Assembly: GCA_019633425.1 (NCBI GenBank)
Contig: WSUB01000092.1
Location: 1 to 64,000, forward strand
Direction of reading: 5' to 3'
Length of the DNA: 64,000 bases
Source: Tulasnella sp. 424
Lineage: Eukaryota > Basidiomycota > Agaricomycetes > Cantharellales > Tulasnellaceae
Shown here: positions 33,174-48,653 of the stretch, piece by piece
How positions within the stretch are numbered: the stretch's first letter is position 1
Layout of the letters: each line of letters begins with the position of its first letter
Notes under the pieces: generated by a model
The model's database searches: none
What the model was told of the DNA's origin: nothing
The model's input: only the letters and a program-made list of their open reading frames with translations
Made by a program: the position numbers and the translations under genes

Positions 33174-35380
33174 CGTAAGTTGAGCGTCCCGACTTGATGG
33201 AAAGAAGCCGAGATGGCGGCTGAGTGAATTTTATTCGGACCAATTTCCGACCGAACGGCCGAGCCAAATAGGTCCAAAGAGATTTAGTGGCCATTCCCGT
33301 CCACTCCTGTTGCCTGTGACTCGAGTAAGTCTGTCTTAAAGGTCAGTAAACCTTGTCTTCTTGACAATCGGAGTGGGCTTATGCTAAATCGATTCCGCGC
33401 TTCATTGGAACCCTAGATACATAGTCTTGTCCCTTTACACCACAGAAATAACTCCGTACCCCGCGCCGTCTAGAACTTCGCAGACTTTAAGGCCTCTTTC
33501 TGCAAAAGAAAAGCCCGCCATCTCCATAACGCATTCCTTACTGTATACATGTTTGGTCAATTGCCGACAGACCAACCACCCATGGCATCCCTTTTTGGTC
33601 AACCCGCTTCTAGTCAGCTCGCCGCGTTCGGCCAACCCTTTCAGGGAGCACCAATCTTTGGCGGGTTTGAGGATGGACCCTTGGGCAGGTCTAATACCCA
33701 GATACCCCAGCATCGGAAGTAGGTAGATTGTCCTCTGGAGCTATACTACGCGGATCACTCATGCTTGTTCAAGAATCGATTCCTTGCCTCCAGAATTGCT
33801 CTCAGTCATTTTCCTGAAGACTATGCCCCATTACGACTGGAGACGCAACATCCCCTTCAATCAAGAGGGGTCTCGCGACCCACTATTACTCGTTTGTCGG
33901 GGCTGGCGGGACGTCGTTGAATCCACACCCGAAATGTGGTCTGTTATATACATCGACCCTAGGAGTAAACCAGGTGCCATTCGACGGCTGGTGGAGATGG
34001 CAAAGTCGTCAACTTTGGATATTTACATATCCAAACATCCTACATTCTCCATGCGCAATGAGGATGTTATGTTCAAAGCCGCCGTAGCCGTCGCTGCCCG
34101 CAAGGCAGACCAATGGGGTACCCTTGTGCTCAACGGGTATTTCCCCGAGGTACGGGAGCTATACGAGTGGATACCTCACTCTCTACGAGGGCTTCACTCT
34201 GCTATGATTCGTATTCAGCTTGAATCTAGCCCCAACGTGTGGGTCCCATGCATATCGGCCCCCAACCTCCGCACCCTTATCGTCCGGGGTGACAGCCAAT
34301 TCGCCTTCGCGGACTGCTCAGAGCTCCGTGACCTAGAGTTGGTCGACCTCTCTGAATACTGGGGAAATCCGGATGCGAATCCGGATGTAGTGTGGGCCGA
34401 CAACGCGCAAAGCTACTTCGCCTGGCTTGCCAGTGCCTGTCCATACCTTGAATGTCTCACATTCGGCTTTAGAAATTTGACGATCCCCACCCATGACCAA
34501 ACAGAAGACATTCCAAACAGGCCTGAAAGTAGCTGGCCGTGCTTCCCTCGACTCCAGGTAATATCATTCAACCACCCAACGTTATCAATCATCGATTACT
34601 TCCTACAGCACCTGAGGACCTCCAACCCGCTTATGCTGGAATTCAATGGAGTAGACTGTACAGCACAACCGCCTTCCAGGCGGCTCCACATCCCTCCCTC
34701 CTGTCGTTTCCTCCGGTTGTACAACCAGTCATTACATGGCATCAGACTGTTCCTCGGTAACTTCAGCGACCTGTCTGGAGCTCTGGTTGAGGTGGCCGAT
34801 ACCACGGCAGCATTGGGTTTCACAACCGAGATCGACCGCCGCCCACTACGGTTGAGGCCGGCCAGCAACGCAGTAGAGCAGATGGAACGGGCAGAGCGAA
34901 TCAAGGAGGATTGGAGATGGATATCATCAAACTCCAGAGTCCGATGGTGCTTTCCGCAAAGTGATCTGAATGACGGGGTAGAAGGAATTGGAGTCGGTAA
35001 AGCAATGGTTTACGCATGTCAAGCCCTCATATCCGAGTCCAGGTATGTCCTGTGAATGCAGCATCATATTTGAGTTAAAATAATATCCGGATCGAGCAGC
35101 AAAAGCCGGCTGAACGTCAACCCAAATATGGGAACAAGACCACAGGCGGAGGTTATTCTGTCCATTTTGTTGGACGTTTGCAACTAGCTCAAGAGGAATC
35201 CGGTTTGATATTTCGCGGACGGAATTAGCGAGCTGAATGGAGTGTGCCGTTAACATAATATGGAGGAATGCGACAATTCTCTTCGACAAACTTACCCAAT
35301 TCCTGCCGGAAGCAATCCCGTGATGACCATCGATGCTCTACACCTAGACAAAATGTTTAAGTGGACCTGATCAGCTGGTC
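32770..35380. repeat. Segmental duplication, block 2 (FAD relic plus F-box gene 2)
   Basis: Second block. The FAD copy has decayed while the F-box copy stayed open. In block 1 the opposite holds. Confidence 0.75.
33549..35187 (+). CDS. F-box protein 2 with FG-repeat N-terminus
   Basis: Exon 1 (33549-33718) encodes MFGQLPTDQPPMASLFGQ and continues with two more FG dipeptides, similar in look to nucleoporin FG repeats though very short. Exon 2 (from 33774) begins IDSLPPELLSVIF, an F-box, and runs with no break through VCRGWRDVVESTPEMWSVIY, several leucine-rich segments and SGALVEVADTTAALGF. It then splices near 35042 to a short last exon ending SILLDVCN with a stop at 35185-35187. F-box proteins link substrates to SCF ubiquitin ligases, and the leucine-rich part would be the substrate side. 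The last splice is supported by the paralogue, which conserves the same ending. Confidence 0.75.
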
Positions 35381-36050
35381 CAGCGGTACGCCTTGATGAT
35401 CGACCCAACAGAAATTTCTTTCCCTATTGTTCACTGGCAGCTCCTTCCACCCCAGCCTCTTCCCGAATGTCGTCCAGTCAAGACGTTAAGCCTGAAGTAT
35501 CAAGATTTATTGCTGCCATGAGGCCAGTCTCCCAATACATGTCGTATGGGCCACGAGTACGCGAGGGCTGAATCCTGATCGAGAGGGTTCCATTATGTAA
35601 TTATAACTTGGGTGATCCAACAGAAGTTCCCTTATCGTGGAAGCATGTCCTCTGCATTGGGGTTTGGTACATACCAGTGGCCCGCCCAATTTCTCCCTAA
35701 TTTTGAAGTCACCCCCAGACACGTCATGCAAGGCAAACGCCAAACTGATAAACGAAAGAGAGTGTCTCTCTGGTCTGTCTTCCGTCTCGCTGTTTTCATC
35801 CGTCAGCAAGGCTCCGTCTATTCAGGACTTCCTCGATTGTTTGTGGGCAGGGGTCGAGCTTCACGCCGCAAATAGTACCACAGAGCCTTGAATGAGTGTG
35901 GTCTCAGAAAACTTTGTCTTGAGCCTCTAAACGTTGAAACCAGTCGAACCCTACGACTTAAGGGTCGTCGGCACGCGCTGTTCGGAGTTTCAAATCTAGT
36001 TTGAACCTGAACCGAAGTTCCCCCTACCAAAAAAGCCATTATCCACTTCC
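35188..36050. other. Intergenic stretch, no supported gene
   Basis: The first 190 bp still belong to the duplicated block. The rest has only short frames. It contains the upstream region of the F-box/LRR-like gene. Confidence 0.4.
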
Positions 36051-37894
36051 ATGGCTGGTGGTAAACGAACAACGCGAAAATCATCGACTGCGCCGAAAGG
36101 CTCCGTAGAGGTCAAGCACTCCTCGACACCGGCAAGCGAGTCCAAATCCTCTTCGAGACCTGCCGACATAGCAATAACTTTTTTCTTGTCCCCGCAGCTA
36201 CCCGCGCTCTTTCCATCCCTGAAATTCTTATCACCGTTTTGAGTCTGTGTGGGAAGCCGGATCTCGGACGTGCCGCGCTCGCCTGCCGCAAGTGGAGTCC
36301 CGTGGCATTGGACCACCTCTGGGAGGAGTTGGACTCCATTGTGCCCCTCCTTGCTCTCGTTCAGCCCCTCCGGTTAGTCTTGGGTGATAACGAAGAGAAA
36401 AGATGGGTTAGTGTCTTTATTGGACTACTCGAGCTCGTGTTTCTTAAATCTGGCATTCTGCAGGAGTTTGAAGGCAACGTCGCGGATGCCGATTGGGGTC
36501 GGTTTCGACAATACGCGTACCGGATACGGATCGTCGTTTTTGATGAGAACGATACCATTTTGGGGAAGAAGAAGAGCTTTATCGCCTTCTCTTCTATCCA
36601 AGCTCTGGCGTTCGTTCATCCGTTTGGCCCATCGCTCCTGCCAAATCTCCAACGGATTTTTTGGTGCTGCACTAGAGACGACACAGCCTTATGTATCCTC
36701 CCATTCCTATCACCTTCACTCCATACCTTGGAGCTCGACATCGACTCAGCCGTTTCCAGCCAGAGCTTCCAAAGGCTCCTTCGTTCCCTGGTTCACAGGA
36801 CACCATGCTTGAAACACTTTCAGCTTTCAACGAAGCTCGTCGTTGCTGAAATTAGCGACATCCTCGCACAATTGCTCAGCACAACGCCCACACTCCAAAC
36901 CGCAACGTTGCCCCAGTTTTTTCATACCCCGGAGATTTTGGTGTCACTTGGGCGCTTGGAGCAATTGGAGGAACTAAAGGCAGATTGGCGATACGCTAAC
37001 ACAGATTACTTCGAGAGGGGAACCACTCTACTTTTCCCTAATGGTTCCTACCCTGCTCTGAGGACCCTCCATTTTCATAGCTCTCTCGCGTTAGCGACAA
37101 TGTTGTTCAAAACGACGGGTCCCATATCCCAACTGAAAGAAGTATGCTTCAGCACCCGCAAATGTTACCCTTTCAAATTACTCAAAGAGTTCCTCTCCGC
37201 CGTTACAAGAGGTTGCCCTCAACTCGAAGTTCTACACCTGAATTTCGCCTCGATCATCGACGACCCCGGCGCAGGAGGCTCACTCGCGCTAGACAACCTG
37301 CGGCCCTGTCTCTCTCTCGTTCACTTGAGGGAGTTACAGGTTGCCTATGATTGCTCATTTATCCTTCGAGATGACGACGTTTGGGAGATGGCACGAGCTT
37401 GGAAAAACCTCAGGGTTCTCCGGCTTTGCAGCGATCCAGGCGATTTCATGGAATATGTGGGCACCCCCATCGCCATTCTCAAGACCTTTTCTCGCGCAAT
37501 CCCCGACTTGGAGTATCTTTCCCTTTACTTCCATGAAAACGAAGTCCCTCAGTTTGAACCGGACCTAAAGTTCGAGGACGGCTTTAACGGTCCATTCGAA
37601 CTTGATGTGGGGTTCTCTCTCGTCCCAGGGGGTCAGGAACATTCCATAGGATTCTTCCTAGGGACCCTGTGTAGACAGAAGCCAACCATAAGCGTGACGC
37701 AGACGGACTGGACGGCGTGCAGCGATTATCAGTGGCCGCAGAAAGGAGAGCAGGAGGACAAAAAATGGGGTCGTGTGGAGGCGCTCGCTAGAATGATTTG
37801 CCAAGCAAAGATGAGCATCAATACGAGGATCCAAAGCCTTCTTTCAAGGGTCGAGAGTCTCGAAAGGATGATTGTTCCGACCGCTGCGGCTTGA
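36051..37894 (+). CDS. F-box/leucine-rich-repeat-like protein
   Basis: The main exon (from about 36198) opens with ATRALSIPEILITVLSLCG, then LGRAALACRKWSPVALDHLW, the usual layout of Agaricomycete F-box proteins. Leucine-rich segments follow (PNLQRIFWCCTRDDTALC, CPQLEVLHLNFAS, WKNLRVLRLCSD, IPDLEYLSLYFHENEV). The C-terminus has a predicted coiled helix (SINTRIQSLLSRVESLERMI). The start is less certain: an ATG at 36051 with a donor at 36058 and acceptor at 36197 gives MAATRALSIPEIL in phase. About 570 residues. A role as SCF substrate adaptor is inferred from the family. Confidence 0.65.
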
Positions 37895-38320
37895 GGGACA
37901 CGCCCTCGTGGCGAAGCACCGCAGATGTACGTCGTCAAATCGGCATTTTCAGTCAATGGCTAATTGATATGGGTCATGCTTAACTTTTTTTTGTTAGTTT
38001 TGTGCCCAGAAGCTGTTTGGTTAGAGTAGGGAGGAACAAAAGGCGGCTCAACGTGATAGTTGCATCTTCCCTTGAACGGAACCACCCTGGGATTTCTTTT
38101 TATGGAATTGCCGTTTTTGTTCATATTTAAACTCATCGCGTCAAATCTATCCCTGGCCGTTTCCGACTGTAGAGATTCATGCACCTGGTTGGGATTTCAT
38201 ACAGAACCAGCGTATATACGTAGTAATGACACAAGTGTAATTTTACCCACAGCGAGTTTAGACATCATGCGACTAATTACATTGTATGAGGAAAAGTGAA
38301 AGTAATTCGATTCCAGTCAA
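37895..38320. other. Convergent 3' spacer
   Basis: Lies between the ends of the F-box/LRR-like gene (+) and cellobiose dehydrogenase (-). A run of seven T at 37985-37991 could be part of a 3' processing signal. No gene is seen. Confidence 0.35.
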
Positions 38321-41550
<3,230 letters not shown>

Positions 41551-42451
41551 GGTTTTTTTGCTGGGGGTGTGGATCAGCGTGGGGGTAAGAGAGGGGGAAG
41601 GGAATAGCGAGACGATCCTCGTTACTCACCTAATCCCCCCCTGCCAAGCGGTATTTAATGATCGGCATTACGCTGGTGGATTGTCAGCCAGTAGTTGCTA
41701 ACGCATTATTGCCGTGGTCCAGGGATCTCCCGAAATTAGGGTTAGACAGAAAGTGAGAAATCCGTCATGGGCGGGACGTTGACAAGACCCGAGCTATGGT
41801 TCGCACGATGGCGCGTTTTCCAAAAGGAGGAAAGATTCTCAACTTTATATTGAAGTTGGTTTTACTTTTAGACGGGCGGAAGAACGTCTCTAGTCTGCGA
41901 GCAGCGATGTCGCCCCGAGGTAGACACGCTACGACGGTCGTTGCTCATCCGGCTCGGCGTGGCTTTGAGCCAATCAACTGTGGTCGAATTGTCGGAAAAT
42001 CCGACTTCCCGCCATCCACGAAGGTCGCTCACAAGATGCACATCAACTTCTTCGTCGCCCGTTAACAAGTGGTACAGACTTCAAATAAATGGGAATATGG
42101 GGCGAGTCAAGGAAAACAAGATAACGAAGAGAAAAAGGTTGGATGGTCGTGCTGCATAACCCGCAAAGGCGGGAAATCGAACGAACACCCGATGATCCAA
42201 ATACTAACAAACTACTCAAGCCAGAACCTCCACCTTAATTCTCGATCGCGAAGCGACGATCACGCAAGCAAAAAGAAGGAAAAAAGTCTCCGAGTCCCTC
42301 CCGGACGGCTTCCCCAGGGTGCTGTCAGAACGATCTTCCTTCCGTCAAGCTCCGACCTTCCAGAACCCGGGTAAAAAGTATAAAGAACCTGCCGAGACAA
42401 TCCTCCATGTTCCCCCAAGTAGCACTAAACCTCCCACCCGCCAGTTTATTT
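41551..42451. other. Upstream region of cellobiose dehydrogenase
   Basis: Contains the CDH promoter: an A/T-rich ATTAAATA on the minus strand at about 41651-41660 lies about 105 bp upstream of the ATG. Short plus-strand frames at 41796-42374 have no recognisable motif. Confidence 0.4.
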
Positions 42452-44720
42452 TTAGCGATAGAAGTCAGATGGAGGCGATGGCGGAGAGAAAGGAAGGCTC
42501 TGTTTCCTTTGGACTGACGAGGAGCCAGAGGATTGGGGGCCTTGAAGTCCATAAATAGGTGAGACTGGGCTCAGGCGGGTTTGCATTCCCGGACTCCTCC
42601 CTGTACCCACTGCGGGAGGTGGAGATCCCATGGTCGGTCTTGGCGGGAGATTTTCCGGTACGATCCTCAACCTCTGCACGACGCTGCCCTTCCGCTCTCT
42701 AAAGATACCCGTATCGTCGACCAGCCAGCTATCCTCTGCTACCTTGGCGATCGACTGCTTCATGAAGAAGGTTCCTGAGCGCAAGTCGAACAGGAGCGCA
42801 TGGTAAGTTTCTCCAGGAGGTGTGGCGAGGACGACTCCAACACCGAGATCGTGGTCGATGAAGATTGCGGACGGCGGGCCGCCGACGGCTTCGAAGGGCA
42901 TCTTCGTTTCCACTCGGTGTACGACTCCTGGGACCGGTGGACCAAGCTGGTGGATTGTGAACGAGAGCTTTAAACGCCCGGTTAAAAGCGGAGAAAATGA
43001 GAAGGAGTGATGTCGTCAGCATCCCTGACCGTAGTGACGTGCGAGTCTCAGCTATATGAAGCAAATGTCTCTCACCTCTTCTTCCGACTCTATTTTCACT
43101 ACTGCGATATGTGTCACTGTCTGGCCGCCCACTTCGCTCTGCGTGAAAGCTGCTAACACGCCGCTGAAGATCTTGCTCTCGTCGTTATTGGACGGATAGC
43201 AATGGATATCTCCCTGAGTCCGGTCTTTATTTGTGGCGACAATCGCATTCCATGCACCATCTCTCGTGGTCAGACATCGCAGTCTATCTCGAGGAGCCCG
43301 GTCGACCAGCCTGAAGATCAAGCCTGGCGGGAGCTTGTCCCCAAAATTCCATCTCCAGAACTTCCCGCTGTCATCGACAAGGCAGAAGCCGATGGAGTTG
43401 TAAGCCCATCGAGAAAGGTTCCGAAGACTGGCAGTCTTGATCGTGCGAGAGTTCACGATATCGTAGAGGGCCATTTCGTCCGCTATAATCAAGGGTTTTG
43501 GCCATTGTCAGCAACATAGTCTCAAAAGCAAGCATGTCGTGCTCACTGTAGCGGTAAAGCAAATATTTCCCGTAAGGCCCTAAACCTGCGCTGTCGTACC
43601 GGACTTTGATTTGCTGTTGCTTTTGGGCCTCTACATCGTATACGAGGACTTTCTTGCTCGGAGGAAGTTTGCTGTTCTGCGAGAAGAGGATGTGGCTCGT
43701 GTATAGACCGGTAAACTGCGTTTAAAAGCGAACAAGGTCAGCAAATCGGCGAACTCCTTTGGGAAATATCAGGTCAGGTGATCCGAGCTCGAACGTTCGT
43801 ACGAAGCCGTGACGGGCCGTCCAGTCGTGGAACGAGACGAACGCTCGGACCGACCACCGAGTCAGACATACTCACATGCCAGTCCTGTGCGAAGTTGGAA
43901 ACCTCTGGGACAAATGATGGGTGGAAGATGTTTTCCCACTCAAGGGGTTTCTTTATTTCGGCAGTTGACGGGAGACCAGGCGATGTGCTGATGCTACGAA
44001 AGAGGAGGAAGGGTAGGTACGAAGGTTTAGAGGGAGAGCGAGCTGCACAAGGGACCTACGTTGGCTGTCGGATACCTGACCTCCCTGACGAACTCCCTGA
44101 TGAGGCGGCGGAGGATGAAGCGGTGGAGATGGTCGAGGCCGTTTGGGGTCGATACGAGCCAGCGTATCTTGAAGATGAGCTTGGCTCAGGTCCAGTAGAA
44201 GGTCTTCGCTGAATAGCTGGGTCAGCGGGCGTAGGCCACTCGGCCTGATAGAACGGTTCGGGTCGACGACTTTCACCGATGTAGTTATTTGCAAGGTTAT
44301 AGCGGAGTGTTGTATCACTGTCTTGTCGGGAGGGAGCAGTAACAGTGTCGGGGGACCGTCTAAGATAGCGGACGTCAGGGTATTCGTGCTCCTGGGTGGC
44401 TACAGAGAGCGGCGGTCGGTTTGACGGTCGGGGGGAGATCGCCGAGCGTATTGGGGGTCCAAAGTCGTACGGGACATCGACTCGAGGCGGAGAACTTGGG
44501 TGTGCTAGAGTTGGACAACGGTGGGCCAAAAATCTCTCGTTGAATGTTTACGGAACGACCTACCTGGAGAGAGGTAACCCGAATCTGGATAACGTGACGC
44601 GCCTGAATTTGTGGGGATAGGCGCTGTCTGCTGGCGCCGTGCGTTGGGAGGAGTATATGACATCTGCTGTTCAGGGACAGGGAGGGGTCTCATCAGCCCA
44701 CCCAAAAACACTAAGCTCAA
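42452..44720 (-). CDS. Stand-alone clathrin-terminal-domain-like beta-propeller protein
   Basis: A Pro/Ser-rich, probably disordered N-terminus (NARRQQTAPIPTNSG; later SPRPSNRPPLSVATQEHEY) precedes a propeller. Joined exons read KKVLVYDVEAQKQQQIK, GPYGKYLLYRYTDEMALYDI, then SRWAYNSIGFCLVDDSGKFW, DRLRCLTTRDGAWNAI, FSGVLAAFTQSEVGG and ALLFDLRSGTFFMKQSI. The order and spacing of these blocks follow the N-terminal propeller of clathrin heavy chain (strands like [42 protein letters not shown]). The long helical leg of clathrin is absent. After the propeller the protein ends in another Pro/Ser tail at 42452. Start between 44693 and 44720. Similarity was judged by eye. An unrelated WD40-type propeller is the alternative. 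Confidence 0.55.
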
Positions 44721-47185
44721 ACAGGAGCTTCCGACTTACCTGTAGTGCGGAAAGCTATCTTATTGTGTCCCGAAAGAAGTAGCTAGAAGTAGAAACGATG
44801 AAATTGGTGCTCGGAAGATGGCCAAGCAGGCTGAGGGGGGAGGGGGGTAAGCGGTTGCGGAGAGGAAAGAGCTCCAAGCGACTCGGACCTTGGATGCGTT
44901 TTATCAGAGGTGGAGGAACCGCAACGTTACCATCCATGCCGAGAATGCGTTTTTCTTCTTCTTCTCCGGTCCGAATCATTGGATCATTTCCTGGGGAACT
45001 TCCCTTTGCATATCTAATCCAACAGTCAAGCACGTTCGTCACTCTCAACCTCAAAAAAGACATCCAGGACTCAAGATTGACCAGTAAAAGTTTACTCAAA
45101 CGACCCGCATACCGGTATTTCGGCATCATCACTCCTGAAAATCGTTATTTTTGATATAATCTAGCAGGGAGGAGTGCCTGGTCAACCGCGAGTGAGCGAC
45201 TGCCAAAGGACAAACGTGCGTGGCAGGTTGCTGAATAATCAGGTGTGCACGGACCAGGGACCCTGTTTACGCCTGCTGCCTCGCTATCTGTTCGTCCCCA
45301 TCACTCAATCACTGCCAGGAAAGGCGGTCAATCTGTTGCGCGTCTAATTTTGAGCTTAATCGGCTCCAATTGAGGTCGTGCGATGAAGACACTCCTATTA
45401 CAACCGTTCCTACAGTCCAACGTTCACTCCATCGCCCCCTCTTCGTTTTTTTTCGCTCTTCGGTGTCTATCTGACGCGGAGTTTCCCGATTACGAAATAA
45501 TTTCCACAACGACAGGTTTATCCTGCAGCAACTTTTGTTGATAAACTTACTTTAGATGAAGGACCGAACTCTGGCAGCTGACTTCGGATGACAGGGCAAG
45601 TGTCGGAACGTTGCATCCGGCCCAGACTGGAAACACTTCCTCTCCGCAAAGCACTTCCTCATACCGCAACTCCGGATCAACGAAGTCAAAAGTTTGTGTT
45701 GTTTTGATGTGCCTGGCCCGCCACAATTGAAGTCGACGCTACGGGAAATGTCGATCGCATGGCGCCTTTCGAATTTAACGCACCTTCGTCGTCTTGCATG
45801 CGCGCAACCGGAGTAGTCAGGTACCACCACCTCCTTCTCCTTTCACATTATATACCGAAGGCTTAAGGAGGTATGAAAACCGCTTTTGTCGAACTTGACT
45901 ATCGATTCGACCTAGGTTCCAACAGATGATAGCGAGGCTCGCTGGTAAGGTTCCGAATTACCACCTCCAAGAGAGCGGCGGCTCTCTTCTGAATGTACCC
46001 GAAAATCCCGGACTCTTCGTTACTTGCGACCAGCCTTGGCATGGAGCTTACAACGAGGCTCTCAAGTCCAAAAAGGCTCAAGGTCTCCCATCATCACGTC
46101 ATTTTGCATCAGCCCCTTCCAATATTTGCAAACGTGTACTTTCTCGACCTGGACAACCCCTTCAAAATGAATAGTGTCGGATACCCGATCCACCTAAAAA
46201 CGCTATTCTTGGTGTACGTATCACGTGGTGTACCCCGGGCTGCGGAGGGCCATCTTTGCATTTTATCTACATCACGCGGCAGATTTTTTTGAATCGTGCC
46301 TCCGGCCTCTGCTGCATTCTTCTACACTAGCTTTGGGCTAAGGGTTGGTCCTGGCCATGGTACGGCGTTTTACTCGTCTTCCTGGCAGGGTCAGCCCATG
46401 TGAAGCCCGGTTCAACGAACGTTCAACTTCACGACCTTAGCAGGGTCTGAAAGTGCGCTCGGTAAATCTATCGAACGGATGCCATGTGGGACACCGCGCG
46501 CCGCCAAGCAGCTGAAAGGGGTTAGAACTTTGCGGCTCGTGTGCCTCCTCTGCTATCTCTTGAGTAGGTTTGGGAAACAAATTTAACTAAATCAAGACGA
46601 AGGAGACCATATGGAGGGAACGATATCATGATCAATGTTGGCTCCGACTTGCAACTCCGTACTTTAGGCAATTGTAATATTTGCCTCTCCCCTTGGTACT
46701 CTGGCCTCTCGTTATAGATATCGAAACGGACACCTCAAAGTGGTCTCAGCGGCGATGCAAACACCGATTGCCGTTTCATGCTACATCCACGGAATCTGCA
46801 TAGTCAAATCTGAATTCGAGGACAACTCAGCATTGACAGCTTTGGCTCATGCTTGTATAGCCAATTGCGCTCCACGCTCTGACACTCTCCAAAAATGACT
46901 TTCACACTAGTCAAATCGTGGCGCGCACGATCAATTCGCGTGCAGACTCCCTGAAGTTCAGATAAAACGAGAGAACAAGAGACTAGGTCCCAATACAAAC
47001 TGCGAAGAAAAAAAGGAGGAAAGTGACAAAAAGAGCAAGGTAAGATGAAGGTACGAGAGAAATAAAATGACATAAGAAAGCAAGCAGGGAGGGGGTAATC
47101 AAACAACGCGTAACCAGGCGTCCTCCCGCATGCGCAGTAATTTCCCGAAACAGGCCCAGAAAAAGATATATCATGTGCGGTTATA
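44721..47185. other. Long intergenic stretch, no supported gene
   Basis: Overlapping frames at 44755-45154 on both strands and short frames at 45926-46292 lack motifs and codon consistency. The last 380 bp are probably 3' UTR of the membrane-protein gene. I see no transposon ends, repeats or RNA genes. Confidence 0.4.
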
Positions 47186-48653
47186 TCACCTCTTCTCCCC
47201 CTCCACAGACATGGCCTCGGGAATCCCACTCTTATACCCAACAGGAAGCTGACCACCCATCCCGTACTCAGGGCCCTTCGCACCAGGGGGCAATCCGGGG
47301 CTGGAGCTGGGTGCGAAAGGCGGTGGAGGTGTGATAGGGTTCGTCGTCCACGTTTGGCCAGTTTCATGAACCATCAGAGGCCCTTGGGATACACCGCCCG
47401 AAGACGTGCTGTTGTTCCCGAATTGAGACGGAGGTCCTGAGACGCGGGAGGATGGAGGCAAGGTTGCAAACATGGACGTGTCGTAGTCCTGTGACGCTGA
47501 AGCTTGGAAGGGGATTTGTGGGCTGGTGACGGCAGGGGAGTACGGGTATGGTTGGTGGCTGGTGGCGTAGGAAAGGCGGTTGGAGGCGAGGTCGACTGGT
47601 TGTTGTTGAGGACTTTGCACGGTGGGGCTGAAGTACATGGACGACGTTTTGACGTCCCCAGCACCAGGACCGTAATACGGCGTTGCGGCATGTTGAACCA
47701 TTTGGTCTCCTGCGTGGCCGTTTGAGTCTCCACCCTGGTAAGGAGTTGCATGGGTGTTGTTTTTAGCTTGTAGGTGCTTCCAGCCGAGCCATCCTCCGAC
47801 GACAATCGCGACCAAACCCAAAATGCCTCCCACCACGCCACCGACGATTGGACCGGTGTTGCTGTGTTTATGAGCGGCTCCAGCATCATTGGCAGATGTA
47901 CCTGTAGGCATGCTTGTTGACATGGTCATCGACCCCATATCCATGGTCATCCCGTCCATCGTCATTGTGGCGCTCGCATTGAGAGAAACGGCATAAGCTG
48001 CACAGCCTTCGTGGAAGGCTATTCAGGGGAAGCATGAGAAAATGAAGCGGGAGCGCCGAGTCACGATTCCGGCAAAGGGCGGGGTGACCGAAGGGAAAAA
48101 AAGGGTTTAAGGCAGAGCGTTCGTCAGCCGAAAATTCCTTATGCCGGCGGTCAAGACGGCCATACCCATATGCCCCTCCGTCACGGATTGTGTCTGCGCT
48201 GCAGTTGTAGTATTATCTGTTGGACTGAGCATGCATATTGCGCAGTACTAAAAAAGAACAACGCGTCAGCTATGGTCTTGGCGCTTCCGACTGAGCGCTT
48301 GGCGTACATGAATAGGGTCTTCGAGGCCACACCAGCATCCAGCCGAGCCTTGTAAACCCAAGCAGCGAGGAACCTAGTCATATAACCAATATCAGATGAT
48401 GCCTCCGCACGTTTGACCGCCCTAACCCATGACGCACCACGACGGTGATGACCTGCTGGCAGTAATCGGTCTTGTTGCAGGTTGGGGAGGATATGTTATC
48501 CCTTATCTCCAATGCGGCTGCAGTGATATTGTACCCTCCCCATACTTCATCTACCCCTCTCCTTGACTTGGTAGTAGTCCCGACGCCAGCCCATGGCGAA
48601 GCGCTGGTTAAAGGTGAGGCTGCAAGTAAAGAGAGGAAAACCGTCGGAAGCAT
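47186..48653 (-). CDS. Secreted-entry single-pass membrane protein with Met-rich segment
   Basis: The last exon (47186 to about 48000) encodes a Met-rich stretch (MTMDGMTMDMGSMTMSTSM), a Ser/Thr/Gly linker, one hydrophobic helix (IVGGVVGGILGLVAIVVGGW) and a long Pro/Ser/Tyr-rich tail expected in the cytosol. Upstream, an exon from 48653 starts with a signal peptide (MLPTVFLSLLAASPLTSA) followed by a small Cys-containing ectodomain (SPTCNKTDYCQQ). A middle exon around 48240-48360 (VYKARLDAGVASKTLFMY) probably joins them, but splice sites there are not certain. The layout resembles fungal cell-wall sensors. The Met motifs resemble extracellular copper-binding segments of CTR-type proteins. Function unknown. 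Confidence 0.5.

Noticed and set aside
44755..45154. Two overlapping frames of about 120 codons on opposite strands
   Set aside because: Neither shows a motif, signal peptide or splice continuity.
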